Of a stretch of 64,000 nucleotides of DNA, positions 49,711 to 57,828 are shown in pieces. A program made the translations under genes and the position numbers. The stretch covers positions 122,249 to 186,248 of the forward strand of contig BPIL01000004.1 of NCBI GenBank assembly GCA_026004095.1. The letters are read 5' to 3'. This DNA comes from Meiothermus sp. (GTDB lineage Bacteria; Deinococcota; Deinococci; Deinococcales; Thermaceae). How positions within the stretch are numbered: position 1 is the stretch's first letter; each line of letters starts with the position of its first letter. The notes beneath the pieces are model-generated. The model saw nothing but the letters and a program-made list of their open reading frames with translations. It did not search any database and was not told the DNA's origin.

Positions 49711-50202
49711 TCAGGCCACCGGCTTATCCAGCTCGAAGGCGCTGTGCACCGCGCGCAGGGCGGCCTCGGCAAACTGCAGGGGGATGATGGCAGAGATGCG
49801 CACCTCGCTGGTGGCGATCATGTCGATGTTGGCCCCCACGCTCGAGAGGGCCTGGAACATGCGGGCCGGAATGCCGGGGGTTGAGGCCAGGGCCACCCCT
49901 ACGATGGAGATTTTGCAGATGTCCCGCCGTAGCTGGGCTTCGCCGCCAATCTCGGCCAGAACCGGCTCGAGGGCCTCCATGGCCTCCTCGGCGAAGTCCT
50001 GGTTGACCGTGAAGGCCATCTGGGTGCGGCTGGCCTCGTGGCCGGGCACGCCCTGGATGATCATATCCACCGCCACCCCCTTGCGGGCCAGGGCCTCAAA
50101 AACCCGCGCGGCAATGCCGGGCCGGTCGGGGATACCTATCAGGCCAATCTGGGCGATTTCGTCGTCGAGGGCTACCCCCGTCACTGGGCGATCGAGTTCC
50201 AT
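49711..50202 (-). CDS. Aspartokinase, beta (regulatory) subunit from internal start
   Basis: In frame within lysC, GGAGG (minus strand, 50212-50208) lies 5 nt before ATG 50202, giving a 163-residue protein MELDRPVTGVALDDEIAQ... that consists of the two ACT domains. Thermus and Bacillus aspartokinases II are known to be alpha2-beta2 with such an internal product, which binds the inhibitor threonine or lysine. Confidence 0.75.
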   Translation of the reverse strand: MELDRPVTGVALDDEIAQIGLIGIPDRPGIAARVFEALARKGVAVDMIIQGVPGHEASRTQMAFTVNQDFAEEAMEALEPVLAEIGGEAQLRRDICKISIVGVALASTPGIPARMFQALSSVGANIDMIATSEVRISAIIPLQFAEAALRAVHSAFELDKPVA

Positions 50203-50934
50203 TCCATCCTCCGTAACAATGGTGCCAGGGTTGTAGGAAAAGCTGCTGCGCACGTGGATTTTGACCCCGTAGCGCTTACCGTAGTAGACCGACCGGGGGT
50301 GCAGCACCCGCGCCCCCAGGGCGGCCATTTCCAGCATCTGATCGTAGCCGATGCGGCTCAGCTTCTGGGCCTCGGGAATGGCGTGGGGGTCGGTGGTGTA
50401 AACCCCTTCGGTGTCGGTAAAAATTTCGCACTCCTGGGCCCCCAGGGCCGCGGCCAGGGCCACGGCGGTGGTATCGGAACCGCCCCGACCCAAGGTGGTC
50501 AGCTCGCCCTCGGGGGTGGTGCCCATGAAACCCGCCACTACCGCCACCTCCCCCCTATCCAGGGCCTGCTGGATGAGGGTGGGTTCCACCCGCAGGATTC
50601 GGGCATCGCCGTAGCGTCCGTCGGTGGTGATACCGATCTGGTGCTGGGTAAAACCCCGCGCGGGAATGCCCATGGCGTGGAGCTGCATCGAAAGCAGGGC
50701 CACCGACTGCTGCTCGCCGATGGTGGTGAGCATGTCGAGCTCGCGCTGGGGTGGGCGTTTGTTGACCCGCTTGGCCAGGGCGATCAGTTCGTCGGTGGTG
50801 CGGCCCATGGCCGAGACCACCACGGCAATCCGGTGTCCCTTCTCGAGGTAGTGGTGGATGCGCTGGGCCACCTTGTGGATGCGCTCGAGGTCGCCCACGC
50901 TGGTTCCGCCGTATTTTTGCACGATAAGGGCCAT
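49711..50934 (-). CDS. lysC: Aspartokinase, alpha subunit (full-length product)
   Basis: The 407-residue kinase phosphorylates aspartate in lysine/threonine synthesis. The catalytic domain (about 1-240) has VQKYGGTSVGDLERI, FTDTEGVYTTDP and GRGGSDTTA. Two ACT domains follow (about 260-407), with IGLIGIPDRPGIAARVFEAL and ISIVGVALASTPGIPARMF. ATG 50934 begins MALIVQKYGG; a TTG three codons earlier (50943) is possible. An internal start at 50202 yields the beta subunit. Confidence 0.94.
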   Translation of the reverse strand: MALIVQKYGGTSVGDLERIHKVAQRIHHYLEKGHRIAVVVSAMGRTTDELIALAKRVNKRPPQRELDMLTTIGEQQSVALLSMQLHAMGIPARGFTQHQIGITTDGRYGDARILRVEPTLIQQALDRGEVAVVAGFMGTTPEGELTTLGRGGSDTTAVALAAALGAQECEIFTDTEGVYTTDPHAIPEAQKLSRIGYDQMLEMAALGARVLHPRSVYYGKRYGVKIHVRSSFSYNPGTIVTEDGMELDRPVTGVALDDEIAQIGLIGIPDRPGIAARVFEALARKGVAVDMIIQGVPGHEASRTQMAFTVNQDFAEEAMEALEPVLAEIGGEAQLRRDICKISIVGVALASTPGIPARMFQALSSVGANIDMIATSEVRISAIIPLQFAEAALRAVHSAFELDKPVA

Positions 50935-51021
50935 AGCTAGCAAAGAATGCTAACATGCCCCATGCCGATAGCCAATAGCAAAAGCCGCCCGAGCGGTTTC
51001 CGAGAAAACCTCCGGCAAAAC

Positions 51022-51069
51022 ACCGCTAAAAGCGGTAAGCTAGGTTATCCTGGGGTGGTTTTACCCCAG
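51022..51069 (+). other. Two small perfect hairpins before the membrane-protein pair
   Basis: ACCGCT-AAA-AGCGGT (51022-51036) and CTGGGGT-GGTTTT-ACCCCAG (51050-51069) lie between divergent lysC and the gene at 51113. They could be remnants of terminators or leader structure. No T tract follows the second. Confidence 0.35.
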
Positions 51070-51112
51070 CAAAAGTTAGTTTGTGCGGCAAAACCCGAGG
51101 ATAGGTGCAGAT

Positions 51113-51424
51113 ATGGCAAACAAAGCAACGGATAAACCCAGCAAGGAGCCCTTTCCAGGCGCTTACTTTGTAGGCCTGGTCATCACCCTGGGCTTGCTGA
51201 TTGTGGTCGTCGCAGTAGGGGCCGGCATGCCGCCGGCGCTCTCGGGCTTTCTGGTGGCCCTGCTGCTGGGCCTGACGGTGAACCCCAAATATGCCCTGGG
51301 TTTTCTGAGCGCCGGGGTGCTGGCAGCCCTTCTGGGGTTTGCCGGGCAGGAGCCGCAGGTGGCCTGGGGCGGCCTGGGGCTTATCCTGTCTAGCCTGATG
51401 GTCAGGCGCTTTATTAAGTCCTGA
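51113..51424 (+). CDS. Small membrane protein of unknown function
   Basis: The 103-residue protein has a charged N-terminus (MANKATDKPSKEPFPG) and three hydrophobic segments at about 18-38, 42-58 and 60-82 (YFVGLVITLGLLIVVVAVGA, LSGFLVALLLGLTV, ALGFLSAGVLAALLGF). It ends in MVRRFIKS. No family is recognised. It is 15 nt before a second membrane gene, so the two likely function together. Confidence 0.65.
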   Translation: MANKATDKPSKEPFPGAYFVGLVITLGLLIVVVAVGAGMPPALSGFLVALLLGLTVNPKYALGFLSAGVLAALLGFAGQEPQVAWGGLGLILSSLMVRRFIKS

Positions 51425-51439
51425 CGGCTGGAGGGTGGG

Positions 51440-51778
51440 TTGCGCGGATTCCTGCCACGCCTGCTGGCCCCCGACCGGCTGGCCCGCACCCTCATCTACG
51501 CTGGGATCGCCGGTTTTATCTGGTTTTTTTTCCTTCAACCCAGCCCCTTTGGCGCCACCCTTTCCGTAACCACCCTGGTGGGGGCCGGGCTGGTGCAGTA
51601 CGGCAGCGGCAAACCCTTTGTGATCCCCCTGTACGTCTATGTGCTGGCGGCCCTGATCCTGGTACAACTGGCCGGGCTGGCCCTGGGGGTGGGCGGCCAG
51701 GTGGGCGCTGCGCTTTTGGGCGGGGCCCTGGGGCTGGGCCTGCCTTATCTGGCTTACCGTTTACAGGAGAAAGCATGA
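51440..51778 (+). CDS. Small membrane protein of unknown function
   Basis: The 112-residue protein starts at TTG 51440 after GGAGGG. Three or four hydrophobic segments are visible (LIYAGIAGFIWFFFL, VTTLVGAGLVQYGSG, LYVYVLAALILVQLAGLALG, AALLGGALGLGLPYLAY). It ends just at the start of the nitrilase gene (ATGA overlap). No family is recognised. Confidence 0.6.
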   Translation: MRGFLPRLLAPDRLARTLIYAGIAGFIWFFFLQPSPFGATLSVTTLVGAGLVQYGSGKPFVIPLYVYVLAALILVQLAGLALGVGGQVGAALLGGALGLGLPYLAYRLQEKA

Positions 51779-52542
51779 AGGTTGCCCTGGTTCACCTAGC
51801 CACCCGCGAGACCCCCGAGGCCACGCTGCAAAAGGCCCTCGAGCTCCTTTCGCAAGCCCACCAGCAAGGGGCAAAGGTAGCCGTACTGCCCGAGCTCTTC
51901 CCCAGCGGCTACCGCTTTGCCGATGCCGCCTTTACCCCCAGCGTGCTGGCCCGGCTCGAGCAGTTCTGTGCCCAGACCGGCCTGACCCTGGTAGCAGGGG
52001 TGCTCGAGCAGGCCGGCGAGCGCCACGCCAACCGGGCCAGGGTGGTGGGGCCGGCCGGGGTGCTGGCAACCTACACCAAAACCCACCTAATTCCGGCTTT
52101 TGGCGAGCCCGAGACCATGATTCCGGGGCAGGACTTGGTTACGCTCGAGCTGGAGGGCTTTAAGGTGGGCATCGCCATCTGCTTCGACTTGCGCTTCCCC
52201 GAGCTTTTCCGGGCCTATGCGTTGCAGGGCGTCAACCTGTTCCTAATCCCCTCGGCCTGGCCCAAGAGCCGCGGCTACGCCTGGGAGCTTTTCTGCAAGT
52301 CCCGCGCCGCCGAAAACCAGGCCTACCTGGTGGCCGTCAACCACGCCGAAGACCCCTTCGGCGCGCCCAGCCTGGCCGTAGACCCCCTAGGCCAGGAGCT
52401 GCTGCGGGTCGAATCCGAGGGGCTTGGGCTGGTCGAGCTAGACCCGGCCCTCCCGGCCCGGCTGCGCCAGGAGTTCCCGGTCTTTCCCCAGCGCCGCCCC
52501 GAGCTGTATCAGGGCCTTCTGAACAACCCCACCAGCAAATAA
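51775..52542 (+). CDS. Carbon-nitrogen hydrolase (nitrilase superfamily)
   Basis: The 255-residue enzyme has the Glu-Lys-Cys triad of the family: Glu in VLPELFPSGYR, Lys in YTKTHLIPAFGE and Cys in GIAICFDLRFPELFR. Members include omega-amidase, carbamoylputrescine amidase and deaminated-glutathione amidase; this sequence could be any of them. It overlaps the upstream membrane gene by four bases and its 3' end overlaps a convergent gene by 34 nt. Confidence 0.88.
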   Translation: MKVALVHLATRETPEATLQKALELLSQAHQQGAKVAVLPELFPSGYRFADAAFTPSVLARLEQFCAQTGLTLVAGVLEQAGERHANRARVVGPAGVLATYTKTHLIPAFGEPETMIPGQDLVTLELEGFKVGIAICFDLRFPELFRAYALQGVNLFLIPSAWPKSRGYAWELFCKSRAAENQAYLVAVNHAEDPFGAPSLAVDPLGQELLRVESEGLGLVELDPALPARLRQEFPVFPQRRPELYQGLLNNPTSK

Positions 52543-52859
52543 ACCACCGCCCCCAGCATCAGGCCCTCGCCCCAGGCCGGGAGGTAGGGCCAGAGCATCG
52601 GCAGCTCGAAACGCCCCATCAAAAGCAGCGGCCAGGGCAGCAGGGCCCAGGCCAGTCCGTACTGCCGGTAGCCCACCGCCAGCAAAAAGGCCAGCCCCAC
52701 CCCCCGCAGGTAAAAGAGCCAGCCCTGCCCCAGCTCGTTTTGGTAGATAAACCACAACAGGTTGAGCCAGACCCCCACCACCCCCCAGGCCCAGCCAAAC
52801 CGGCGCACCCAGGCGGCACCCGCCCACCACAGCCCCAGACCTATCAATCCATCCAGCAT
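52509..52859 (-). CDS. Small membrane protein of unknown function
   Basis: The 116-residue protein is rich in Trp and Leu and has about four hydrophobic segments (LIGLGLWWAGAAWV, WAWGVVGVWLNLLWFIY, GWLFYLRGVGLAFLLAVGY, GLMLGAVVYLLVGLF). No motif is recognised. It overlaps the nitrilase 3' end. Confidence 0.55.
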   Translation of the reverse strand: MLDGLIGLGLWWAGAAWVRRFGWAWGVVGVWLNLLWFIYQNELGQGWLFYLRGVGLAFLLAVGYRQYGLAWALLPWPLLLMGRFELPMLWPYLPAWGEGLMLGAVVYLLVGLFRRP

Positions 52860-52934
52860 CGAGGGGTTATTCTACGCCCTGTGGTCAGTTGCTCGAAGCC
52901 CTCGAACAACGGAACGCGGCCTCCCGCAAGGTGC

Positions 52935-53324
52935 TCAAAGCGTGATGACCTGATCCGGCGGGTTGGAGGCCAGGGCGGCGTACAGATCGGGGAAGCAGCC
53001 CACCTGCACCCCCGGTACGGTTCCCTGTGGATTACAGGTAGCCGGGCTGGTATGGCCCTCGCACCAGCGGGGCTGCCCCGTAGCCAGGCCCCGCTCGAGC
53101 GCGCACATGTCGCACATCATCAACAAGATGCCTTTGGCTTCAGCCAGCCGGGCCAGCCGCTCACCCACGGCATCCCCCTGGCGCAGGATGTACACGTTGT
53201 CGTCGAAGAAAAACATCCCCACCACCTTCACGCCGTGTGTACCGGCCTCGAGCTGTGGCAAAATCATCTGGCCCAGCTTGTAGCTGGCGGCTCGAGGATG
53301 AGCAAACACATACGCCACCTTCAT
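52935..53324 (-). CDS. DsrE-like protein (SaoD-like)
   Basis: The 129-residue protein begins MKVAYVFAHPRAASYKLGQM and has the DsrE-type alpha/beta fold with conserved cysteines in MMCDMCALERGL, RWCEGHTSPATCNP and VGCFPD. DsrE relatives carry sulfur or selenium on Cys. The start at 53324 has GAGGTC just before it; an in-frame ATG at 53363 exists but leaves almost no leader. A Fur-like box covers the promoter. It is divergent from the B12 riboswitch. Confidence 0.7.
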   Translation of the reverse strand: MKVAYVFAHPRAASYKLGQMILPQLEAGTHGVKVVGMFFFDDNVYILRQGDAVGERLARLAEAKGILLMMCDMCALERGLATGQPRWCEGHTSPATCNPQGTVPGVQVGCFPDLYAALASNPPDQVITL

Positions 53325-53364
53325 GACCTCACCCGTTTTTGCCTGCTTCGCACTCATAGTCATG

Positions 53365-53384
53365 ATAATGATAATGCTTTATCA
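53365..53384. promoter_or_regulatory. Fur-like box
   Basis: GATAATGATAATGCTTTATC contains the direct GATAAT repeat of the Fur consensus (GATAATGATAATCATTATC) and a partly matching third unit. It overlaps the likely -10 of the DsrE-like gene (TATCAT on the minus strand). Control by a Fur-family metal regulator is inferred. Confidence 0.45.
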
Positions 53385-53427
53385 ATAAAAGGCAAGTCTT
53401 TAAGCGGCTGGACGAAATCAAACAACA

Positions 53428-53433
53428 TATAGT
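53428..53433 (+). promoter_or_regulatory. Candidate -10 box TATAGT for the riboswitch-nrd transcript
   Basis: TATAGT lies about 12 nt before the 25-bp palindrome and 42 nt before the riboswitch core. No good -35 is seen 16-18 nt upstream. Confidence 0.35.
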
Positions 53434-53444
53434 ATTCTTCTGCG

Positions 53445-53469
53445 CAGAAACCACAAAATGTGGTTTCTG
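53445..53469. promoter_or_regulatory. 25-bp perfect palindrome before the riboswitch
   Basis: CAGAAACCACA, a 3-nt AAA centre, then TGTGGTTTCTG gives an 11-bp perfect stem. It lies just downstream of the -10 box. It can be an operator in DNA or a 5' hairpin of the leader RNA. Confidence 0.5.
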
Positions 53470-53600
53470 GATTCAAAGACAGGGGAAGTGCGGTGCAATT
53501 CCGCCGCTGTCGCGCAACGGTTATAGCCCGAATGCCTGCTTTGAGTCCTCATCGCTCGCCTCCGCGTAAGGGGCGGAAAGGATGGTCTGAATGAATCTCC
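53470..53600 (+). ncRNA. Cobalamin (B12) riboswitch
   Basis: The core GGGGAAGTGCGGTGCAATTCC, then CGCTGTCGCGCAACGG (ending at 53520), and the B12-box-like AGCCCGAATGCCTGC (53525-53539) are the hallmark elements, with CAAAG...CTTTG closing the core. An expression platform of about 110 nt with pyrimidine-rich segments able to mask the AAAGGGGG ribosome site follows. It controls nrdI and the downstream genes; B12 is expected to lower their expression. Confidence 0.9.
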
Positions 53601-53712
53601 CTATACAAACAGGTAGCGGCTAGACCTCCAGTATCTACCCCACCGGTCAACCTTTCCAGGACAGGGCTGTTTGTCTTGATAGGTGTTCTTTGCGTCTGTA
53701 AAGGGGGTTCTT

Positions 53713-54093
53713 TTGCTAATCGTCTACGCCAGCAAGACCGGCCACGTGGCCCGTTTTGTGGCCCGGCTGGGTCAGAAGAGTCTACGCATCCAGGACGGCA
53801 GGGAAACCATCCACGAGCCCTGCCTGCTGATCACCTACACCACCGGGTTTGGAGAGGTTCCGGGGGAGGTGCTTGCGTTTGTGGAACGCAACCGCCCGCT
53901 CATCCGGGGGGTGGCGGCCAGCGGCAACCGCAACTGGGGGGCCAACTTCGCCCGCGCCGCCGACCGGCTGGCCGAACGCTACGGGATCCCGGTGATCCAC
54001 AAGTTTGAACTCGCAGGAACCCCAAAAGATCTCGAGATTATCCAGGAGGCCATCCATGCGCTATTTGGAACTGAACAGTGCGCTGTTGCATAA
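53713..54093 (+). CDS. nrdI: NrdI, flavodoxin-like activator of class Ib ribonucleotide reductase
   Basis: The 126-residue protein starts LIVYASKTGHVARFVARLG, the FMN phosphate loop of NrdI, and has TYTTGFGEVP and ASGNRNWGANFARAAD, the NrdI-specific 50s loop and flavin contacts. It supplies oxidant to assemble the Mn-tyrosyl radical of NrdF. A TTG start at 53713 is used because AAAGGGGG lies 5 nt before it. It overlaps nrdE by 38 nt. Confidence 0.93.
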   Translation: MLIVYASKTGHVARFVARLGQKSLRIQDGRETIHEPCLLITYTTGFGEVPGEVLAFVERNRPLIRGVAASGNRNWGANFARAADRLAERYGIPVIHKFELAGTPKDLEIIQEAIHALFGTEQCAVA

Positions 54094-56134
54094 AAAAGAC
54101 GGCTTTTTCCAGCTTGAGAAAGACCTCGAGGCGGCCCAGGCCTTCGAGGAGGAGGTACTGCTGCGGCTGCGGCGGTTTTCCGACCCCCTCGAGCGCTTCC
54201 AGGCCCTGATACACGAGGGCTACTACGAGGACTTCTTCGCCCGGTATGAGGCGGCCGACCTGTTGCGGCTTTACCGCCGGGCCGAGGCCTACCCCTTCCG
54301 CTTCCAGAGCTTCATGGCGGTTTCCAAGTTCTACAAGGACTACGCCCTCAAAAGCGACGACAAGAAGCTCTATCTGGAGCGCTACTTTGAGCGGGTACTG
54401 GCGGTGGCGCTGCACCTGGGGCAGGGGGACGTGGAGAAGGCCGAGCGGTATCTTTGGGCCATGCTGGAACAGCGCTACCAGCCGGCCACCCCCACCTTCC
54501 TGAACGCGGGGCGGGCCCGGCGGGGCGAGCTGGTCTCCTGCTTTCTGCTGGAGCTCGACGACTCCCTCAACTCCATCGGCTACAACCTGAACGCGGCCAT
54601 GCAGCTCTCCAAGATCGGGGGCGGGGTGGCCCTCAACCTCTCCAAGCTGCGCGCGCGCGGGGAGCCCATCAAGGGGGTGGCCCACGCCGCCAAGGGGGTG
54701 GTGCCGGTGGCCAAGCTGCTGGAGGACGCCTTCAACTACGCCGACCAGATGGGCCAGCGCAAAGGGGCCGGGGCGGTGTACCTGAACATCTTCCACTGGG
54801 ACGTGGAGGAGTTCCTCGACACCAAGAAGATCAACGCCGACGAGAAAAGCCGCCTGCAAACCCTCTCGTTGGGCCTGATCGTACCGCAAAAGTTCTTCGA
54901 CTTAGCCGAGGCCGGGGAGGATTTTTACGTCTTCGCGCCCTACTCGGTCTACCGGGCTTTTGGCGAACACCTCGACGATATGGACATCGACCGGATGTAC
55001 GAGGCCCTGGTCGCCCACCCCGAGGTCAAGAAGCGGCCCCTTTCGGCCCGCCAGATGCTCACCCGGATCGCCCAGACCCAGTTCGAGTCGGGCTACCCCT
55101 ACATCGTCTACAGAACCAACGCCAACCGGCAGCACGCGCTGAAGGGGATCGGCCAGATCAAGATGTCCAACCTCTGCACCGAGATCTTCCAGCTCCAGAC
55201 CCCCACCCTGGTGGGGGACGCCGGGGAGGTGGTGGAGGCCGGCTTTGACATTAGCTGCAACCTGGGCAGCCTGAACATCGTGAACGTGATGGAGCAGAAA
55301 AAGCTGGCCGAGAGCGTGCACACCGCCATGGACGCCCTCACCGCGGTGAGCGATGCCAGCGCGGTGCGGCAGGTGCCCGGGGTCTTGCGGGCCAACCAGG
55401 CCTTCCACTCGGTGGGCCTGGGGGTGATGAACCTGCACGGCTTCTTCGCCAAAAACCGCATCCGCTATGAGTCGGAAGAGGCCCGCGACTTCGTGCGCAG
55501 CTTCTTTGCGGCCATGAACTACCACAGCCTGGAGCGCTCCATGGAGATCGCCCGCGAGCGGGGTGTGACCTTCTTCGGCTTCGAGAAGAGCGAGTACGCC
55601 AGCGGGCAGTACTTTGAAAAGTACCTGCACGAGGACTTCCGGCCCCGGACTGAAACCGTGCAGAAGCTGTTTGAGGGCGTCCCGCTGCCCGGCCCCGCGG
55701 ACTGGGCCCGCTTGAAAGAAGCGGTAGAGCAGCACGGCCTCTACCACGCCTACCGGCTGGCGGTGGCCCCCACCGCCTCGATCAGCTACATCCAGAACGC
55801 CACCCCCTCCATCCAGCCCATCGTGGAGCACGTGGAGACCCGCACCTACGGCAACGCCACCACCTACTACCCCATGCCCTTCCTCTCGGAGGAGACCTAC
55901 TGGTTCTATAAGTCGGCCTACCACATGAATATGTACCGGGTGATCGACCTGGTGGCCGAGGCCCAGCAGCACGTGGACCAGGGCATCAGCACCGTCCTAT
56001 TCGTGACCAGCGAGACCAGCACCCGCGAGCTGGCCCGGCTCTATGTCTACGCGGCAAAGAAGGGCCTGAAGAGCCTGTACTACACCCGCACCAAAAACCT
56101 GAGCGTGGAGGAATGCCTGACCTGCTCAGTATGA
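54056..56134 (+). CDS. nrdE: Ribonucleotide reductase class Ib, alpha subunit
   Basis: The 692-residue catalytic subunit reduces ribonucleoside diphosphates. Active-site cysteines lie in GELVSCFLLELDDSL and KMSNLCTEIFQ, and the C-terminal redox pair in EECLTCSV. It has no N-terminal ATP-cone, as usual for NrdE. AGGAGG precedes the ATG at 54056. The nrdF gene follows 11 nt later. It needs no B12, which explains the riboswitch. Confidence 0.95.
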   Translation: MRYLELNSALLHKKDGFFQLEKDLEAAQAFEEEVLLRLRRFSDPLERFQALIHEGYYEDFFARYEAADLLRLYRRAEAYPFRFQSFMAVSKFYKDYALKSDDKKLYLERYFERVLAVALHLGQGDVEKAERYLWAMLEQRYQPATPTFLNAGRARRGELVSCFLLELDDSLNSIGYNLNAAMQLSKIGGGVALNLSKLRARGEPIKGVAHAAKGVVPVAKLLEDAFNYADQMGQRKGAGAVYLNIFHWDVEEFLDTKKINADEKSRLQTLSLGLIVPQKFFDLAEAGEDFYVFAPYSVYRAFGEHLDDMDIDRMYEALVAHPEVKKRPLSARQMLTRIAQTQFESGYPYIVYRTNANRQHALKGIGQIKMSNLCTEIFQLQTPTLVGDAGEVVEAGFDISCNLGSLNIVNVMEQKKLAESVHTAMDALTAVSDASAVRQVPGVLRANQAFHSVGLGVMNLHGFFAKNRIRYESEEARDFVRSFFAAMNYHSLERSMEIARERGVTFFGFEKSEYASGQYFEKYLHEDFRPRTETVQKLFEGVPLPGPADWARLKEAVEQHGLYHAYRLAVAPTASISYIQNATPSIQPIVEHVETRTYGNATTYYPMPFLSEETYWFYKSAYHMNMYRVIDLVAEAQQHVDQGISTVLFVTSETSTRELARLYVYAAKKGLKSLYYTRTKNLSVEECLTCSV

Positions 56135-56145
56135 AAGGAGCCTGC

Positions 56146-57423
56146 ATGTCACAGACCTTATCGGTTCTATCGGCGGTCAACTGGAACCGCCCGGACGACG
56201 GCTACACCAAGATGTTCTGGGATCAGAACGTGCGGCAGTTCTGGGTGGACGAGGAGATCCCCCTGGCCGACGACAAGCTCACCTGGATGACCCTTTCCCG
56301 CGAAGAGCAGCGGGTCTACGAGCAGGTGCTGGCCGGGCTCACCCTGCTGGACACCGTGCAGGGCAGCGTGGGCATGCCCCTGCTGTCGCAGCACATCGAA
56401 AGCCTCCAGGCCAAGGCGGTGATGGGTTTCATGGGGGCCATGGAGCACATGCACGCCAAGAGCTACAGCAGCATCTTCTCCACCCTCTGCACCAGCGAGC
56501 GCATCGGCGAGCTGTTCGACTGGGTGCGAAGCGAACCGGTCTTGCAGGAGAAGCAGCAGTTCGTACACCGCCGCTACCTGGGGGTGCAGGACGAGGCCAG
56601 CCTCTACCTGGGTCTGGCCGCCAGCGTGCTGCTGGAGTCGTTCCTGTTCTATTCCGGCTTTTTTTATCCCCTGCTTTTAGCCGGGCAGGGGCGGATGACC
56701 AACTCGGGCGAGATCATCAACCTGATCATCCGCGACGAGAGCATCCACGGGGTGTATGTGGGCCTGCTGGCCCAGGAGGTGTACGCAGGACTGCCGGAAG
56801 CCCGGCAGAAAACCGCCCGCGAGGGGGTCTACAGAATGCTGGAGCACCTGGCAAGCCTGGAGGAGCGCTACAGCCGGATGCTCTACACCCCGCTGGGCCT
56901 CACGGAAGCGGTCATTACCTTCTCCCGCTATAACGCGGACAAGGCCCTCGCCAACCTGGGGCTGGAGCCTTACTTCGGGGTTTCCGCCGAGGCGGTCAAC
57001 CCGGTGGTGCTGGCCGGTCTTTCCACCAAGACCAAAAACCACGACTTCTTCTCCACCAAAGGCAACGGCTACGTCAAGGCCATCCGGGTGGAGCCGCTGC
57101 AGGATGAGGACTTTATCTTCGAGGGCCTGGCCCCCGAGTACCAGCCTGTGGTCAAACGGGACGGGCGGGTGGTGCCCTTCGACGAGCTTCGCATCGTGCG
57201 GGCGGTGGAGAAAGCCGGGGCCGCTACGGGGGTGGCGCTGGATCCAGGGGTGATCGAACGGCAGATCCTGGGCCCCATCAAGCGCAAAGCCCGGCAGCAG
57301 CGGCTCCATATCGAAGAGATACAGGACATGGTGGAGGAGGGGCTGATGCACAGCTACCCGGCGGTGGCCCGGGCCTACATCCTGTACCGGGAGGAGCGAG
57401 CCCGGCGGCGGGGTCTGGCATGA
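56146..57423 (+). CDS. nrdF: Ribonucleotide reductase class Ib, beta subunit with C-terminal ATP-cone
   Basis: The 425-residue protein is about 100 residues longer than normal NrdF. Metal ligands Asp69, Glu100, His103, Glu164, Glu198 and His201 and the radical Tyr107 (EHMHAKSY) are all intact in the first 320 residues. Residues about 334-420 (VVKRDGRVVPFDELRIVRAV, then EIQDMVEEGLM and VARAYILYREER) form an ATP-cone, the dATP/ATP activity switch usually found at the N-terminus of the large subunit. AAAGGAG lies before the ATG. Its stop overlaps the thioesterase start. Confidence 0.93.
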   Translation: MSQTLSVLSAVNWNRPDDGYTKMFWDQNVRQFWVDEEIPLADDKLTWMTLSREEQRVYEQVLAGLTLLDTVQGSVGMPLLSQHIESLQAKAVMGFMGAMEHMHAKSYSSIFSTLCTSERIGELFDWVRSEPVLQEKQQFVHRRYLGVQDEASLYLGLAASVLLESFLFYSGFFYPLLLAGQGRMTNSGEIINLIIRDESIHGVYVGLLAQEVYAGLPEARQKTAREGVYRMLEHLASLEERYSRMLYTPLGLTEAVITFSRYNADKALANLGLEPYFGVSAEAVNPVVLAGLSTKTKNHDFFSTKGNGYVKAIRVEPLQDEDFIFEGLAPEYQPVVKRDGRVVPFDELRIVRAVEKAGAATGVALDPGVIERQILGPIKRKARQQRLHIEEIQDMVEEGLMHSYPAVARAYILYREERARRRGLA

Positions 57424-57815
57424 GGCCCAAAACCCGTACGGTTCATCTGGTGCGCCCCCCGGACTGCAACCACTATGGCAACCTGTATGGGGGTACGGCC
57501 ATGGCCTGGATGGACGAGGCCGCGTTTGTGGCCGCCACCCGCTATGCGCGCTGTAAAGTGGTCACGGTGCACACCGACGCCATCGACTTTCATCATCCGG
57601 TTCCTCAAGGCTCGATTGTGGAGCTGGTGGCCTGGGTCACCTCGGTTGGGCGTAGTTCCATGCGGCTCGAGGTGGAGATGTGGGTGGAACCCATCGACAA
57701 GGAGGAGCGGATTCTGGCCTGCCGGGCCGGTTTTGTCATGGTAGCCCTGGGTGAGGACGGGCGGCCCAAAACCATCCGCAACCAGGACGCCCTCGCACCC
57801 CGCACAGCAAAATAG
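57420..57815 (+). CDS. Acyl-CoA thioesterase, hotdog fold (YciA-like)
   Basis: The 131-residue protein has the YciA/BFIT pattern: RPPDCNHYGNLYGGTAMAWMDEAAFVAA, with the catalytic Asp in WMDEAA, and VVTVHTDAIDFHHPVPQGSIV. It hydrolyses acyl-CoA. Its start overlaps the nrdF stop (ATGA), so it belongs to the nrd transcript, although a shared function is not obvious. Confidence 0.88.
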   Translation: MRPKTRTVHLVRPPDCNHYGNLYGGTAMAWMDEAAFVAATRYARCKVVTVHTDAIDFHHPVPQGSIVELVAWVTSVGRSSMRLEVEMWVEPIDKEERILACRAGFVMVALGEDGRPKTIRNQDALAPRTAK

Positions 57816-57828
57816 CCTCCAGAGTGGC

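Noticed and set aside
53421..53437. NrdR-box-like stretch AACAACATATAGTATTC
   Set aside because: Only half of the NrdR consensus matches and there is no second box at the usual spacing; it is better read as the -10 region.
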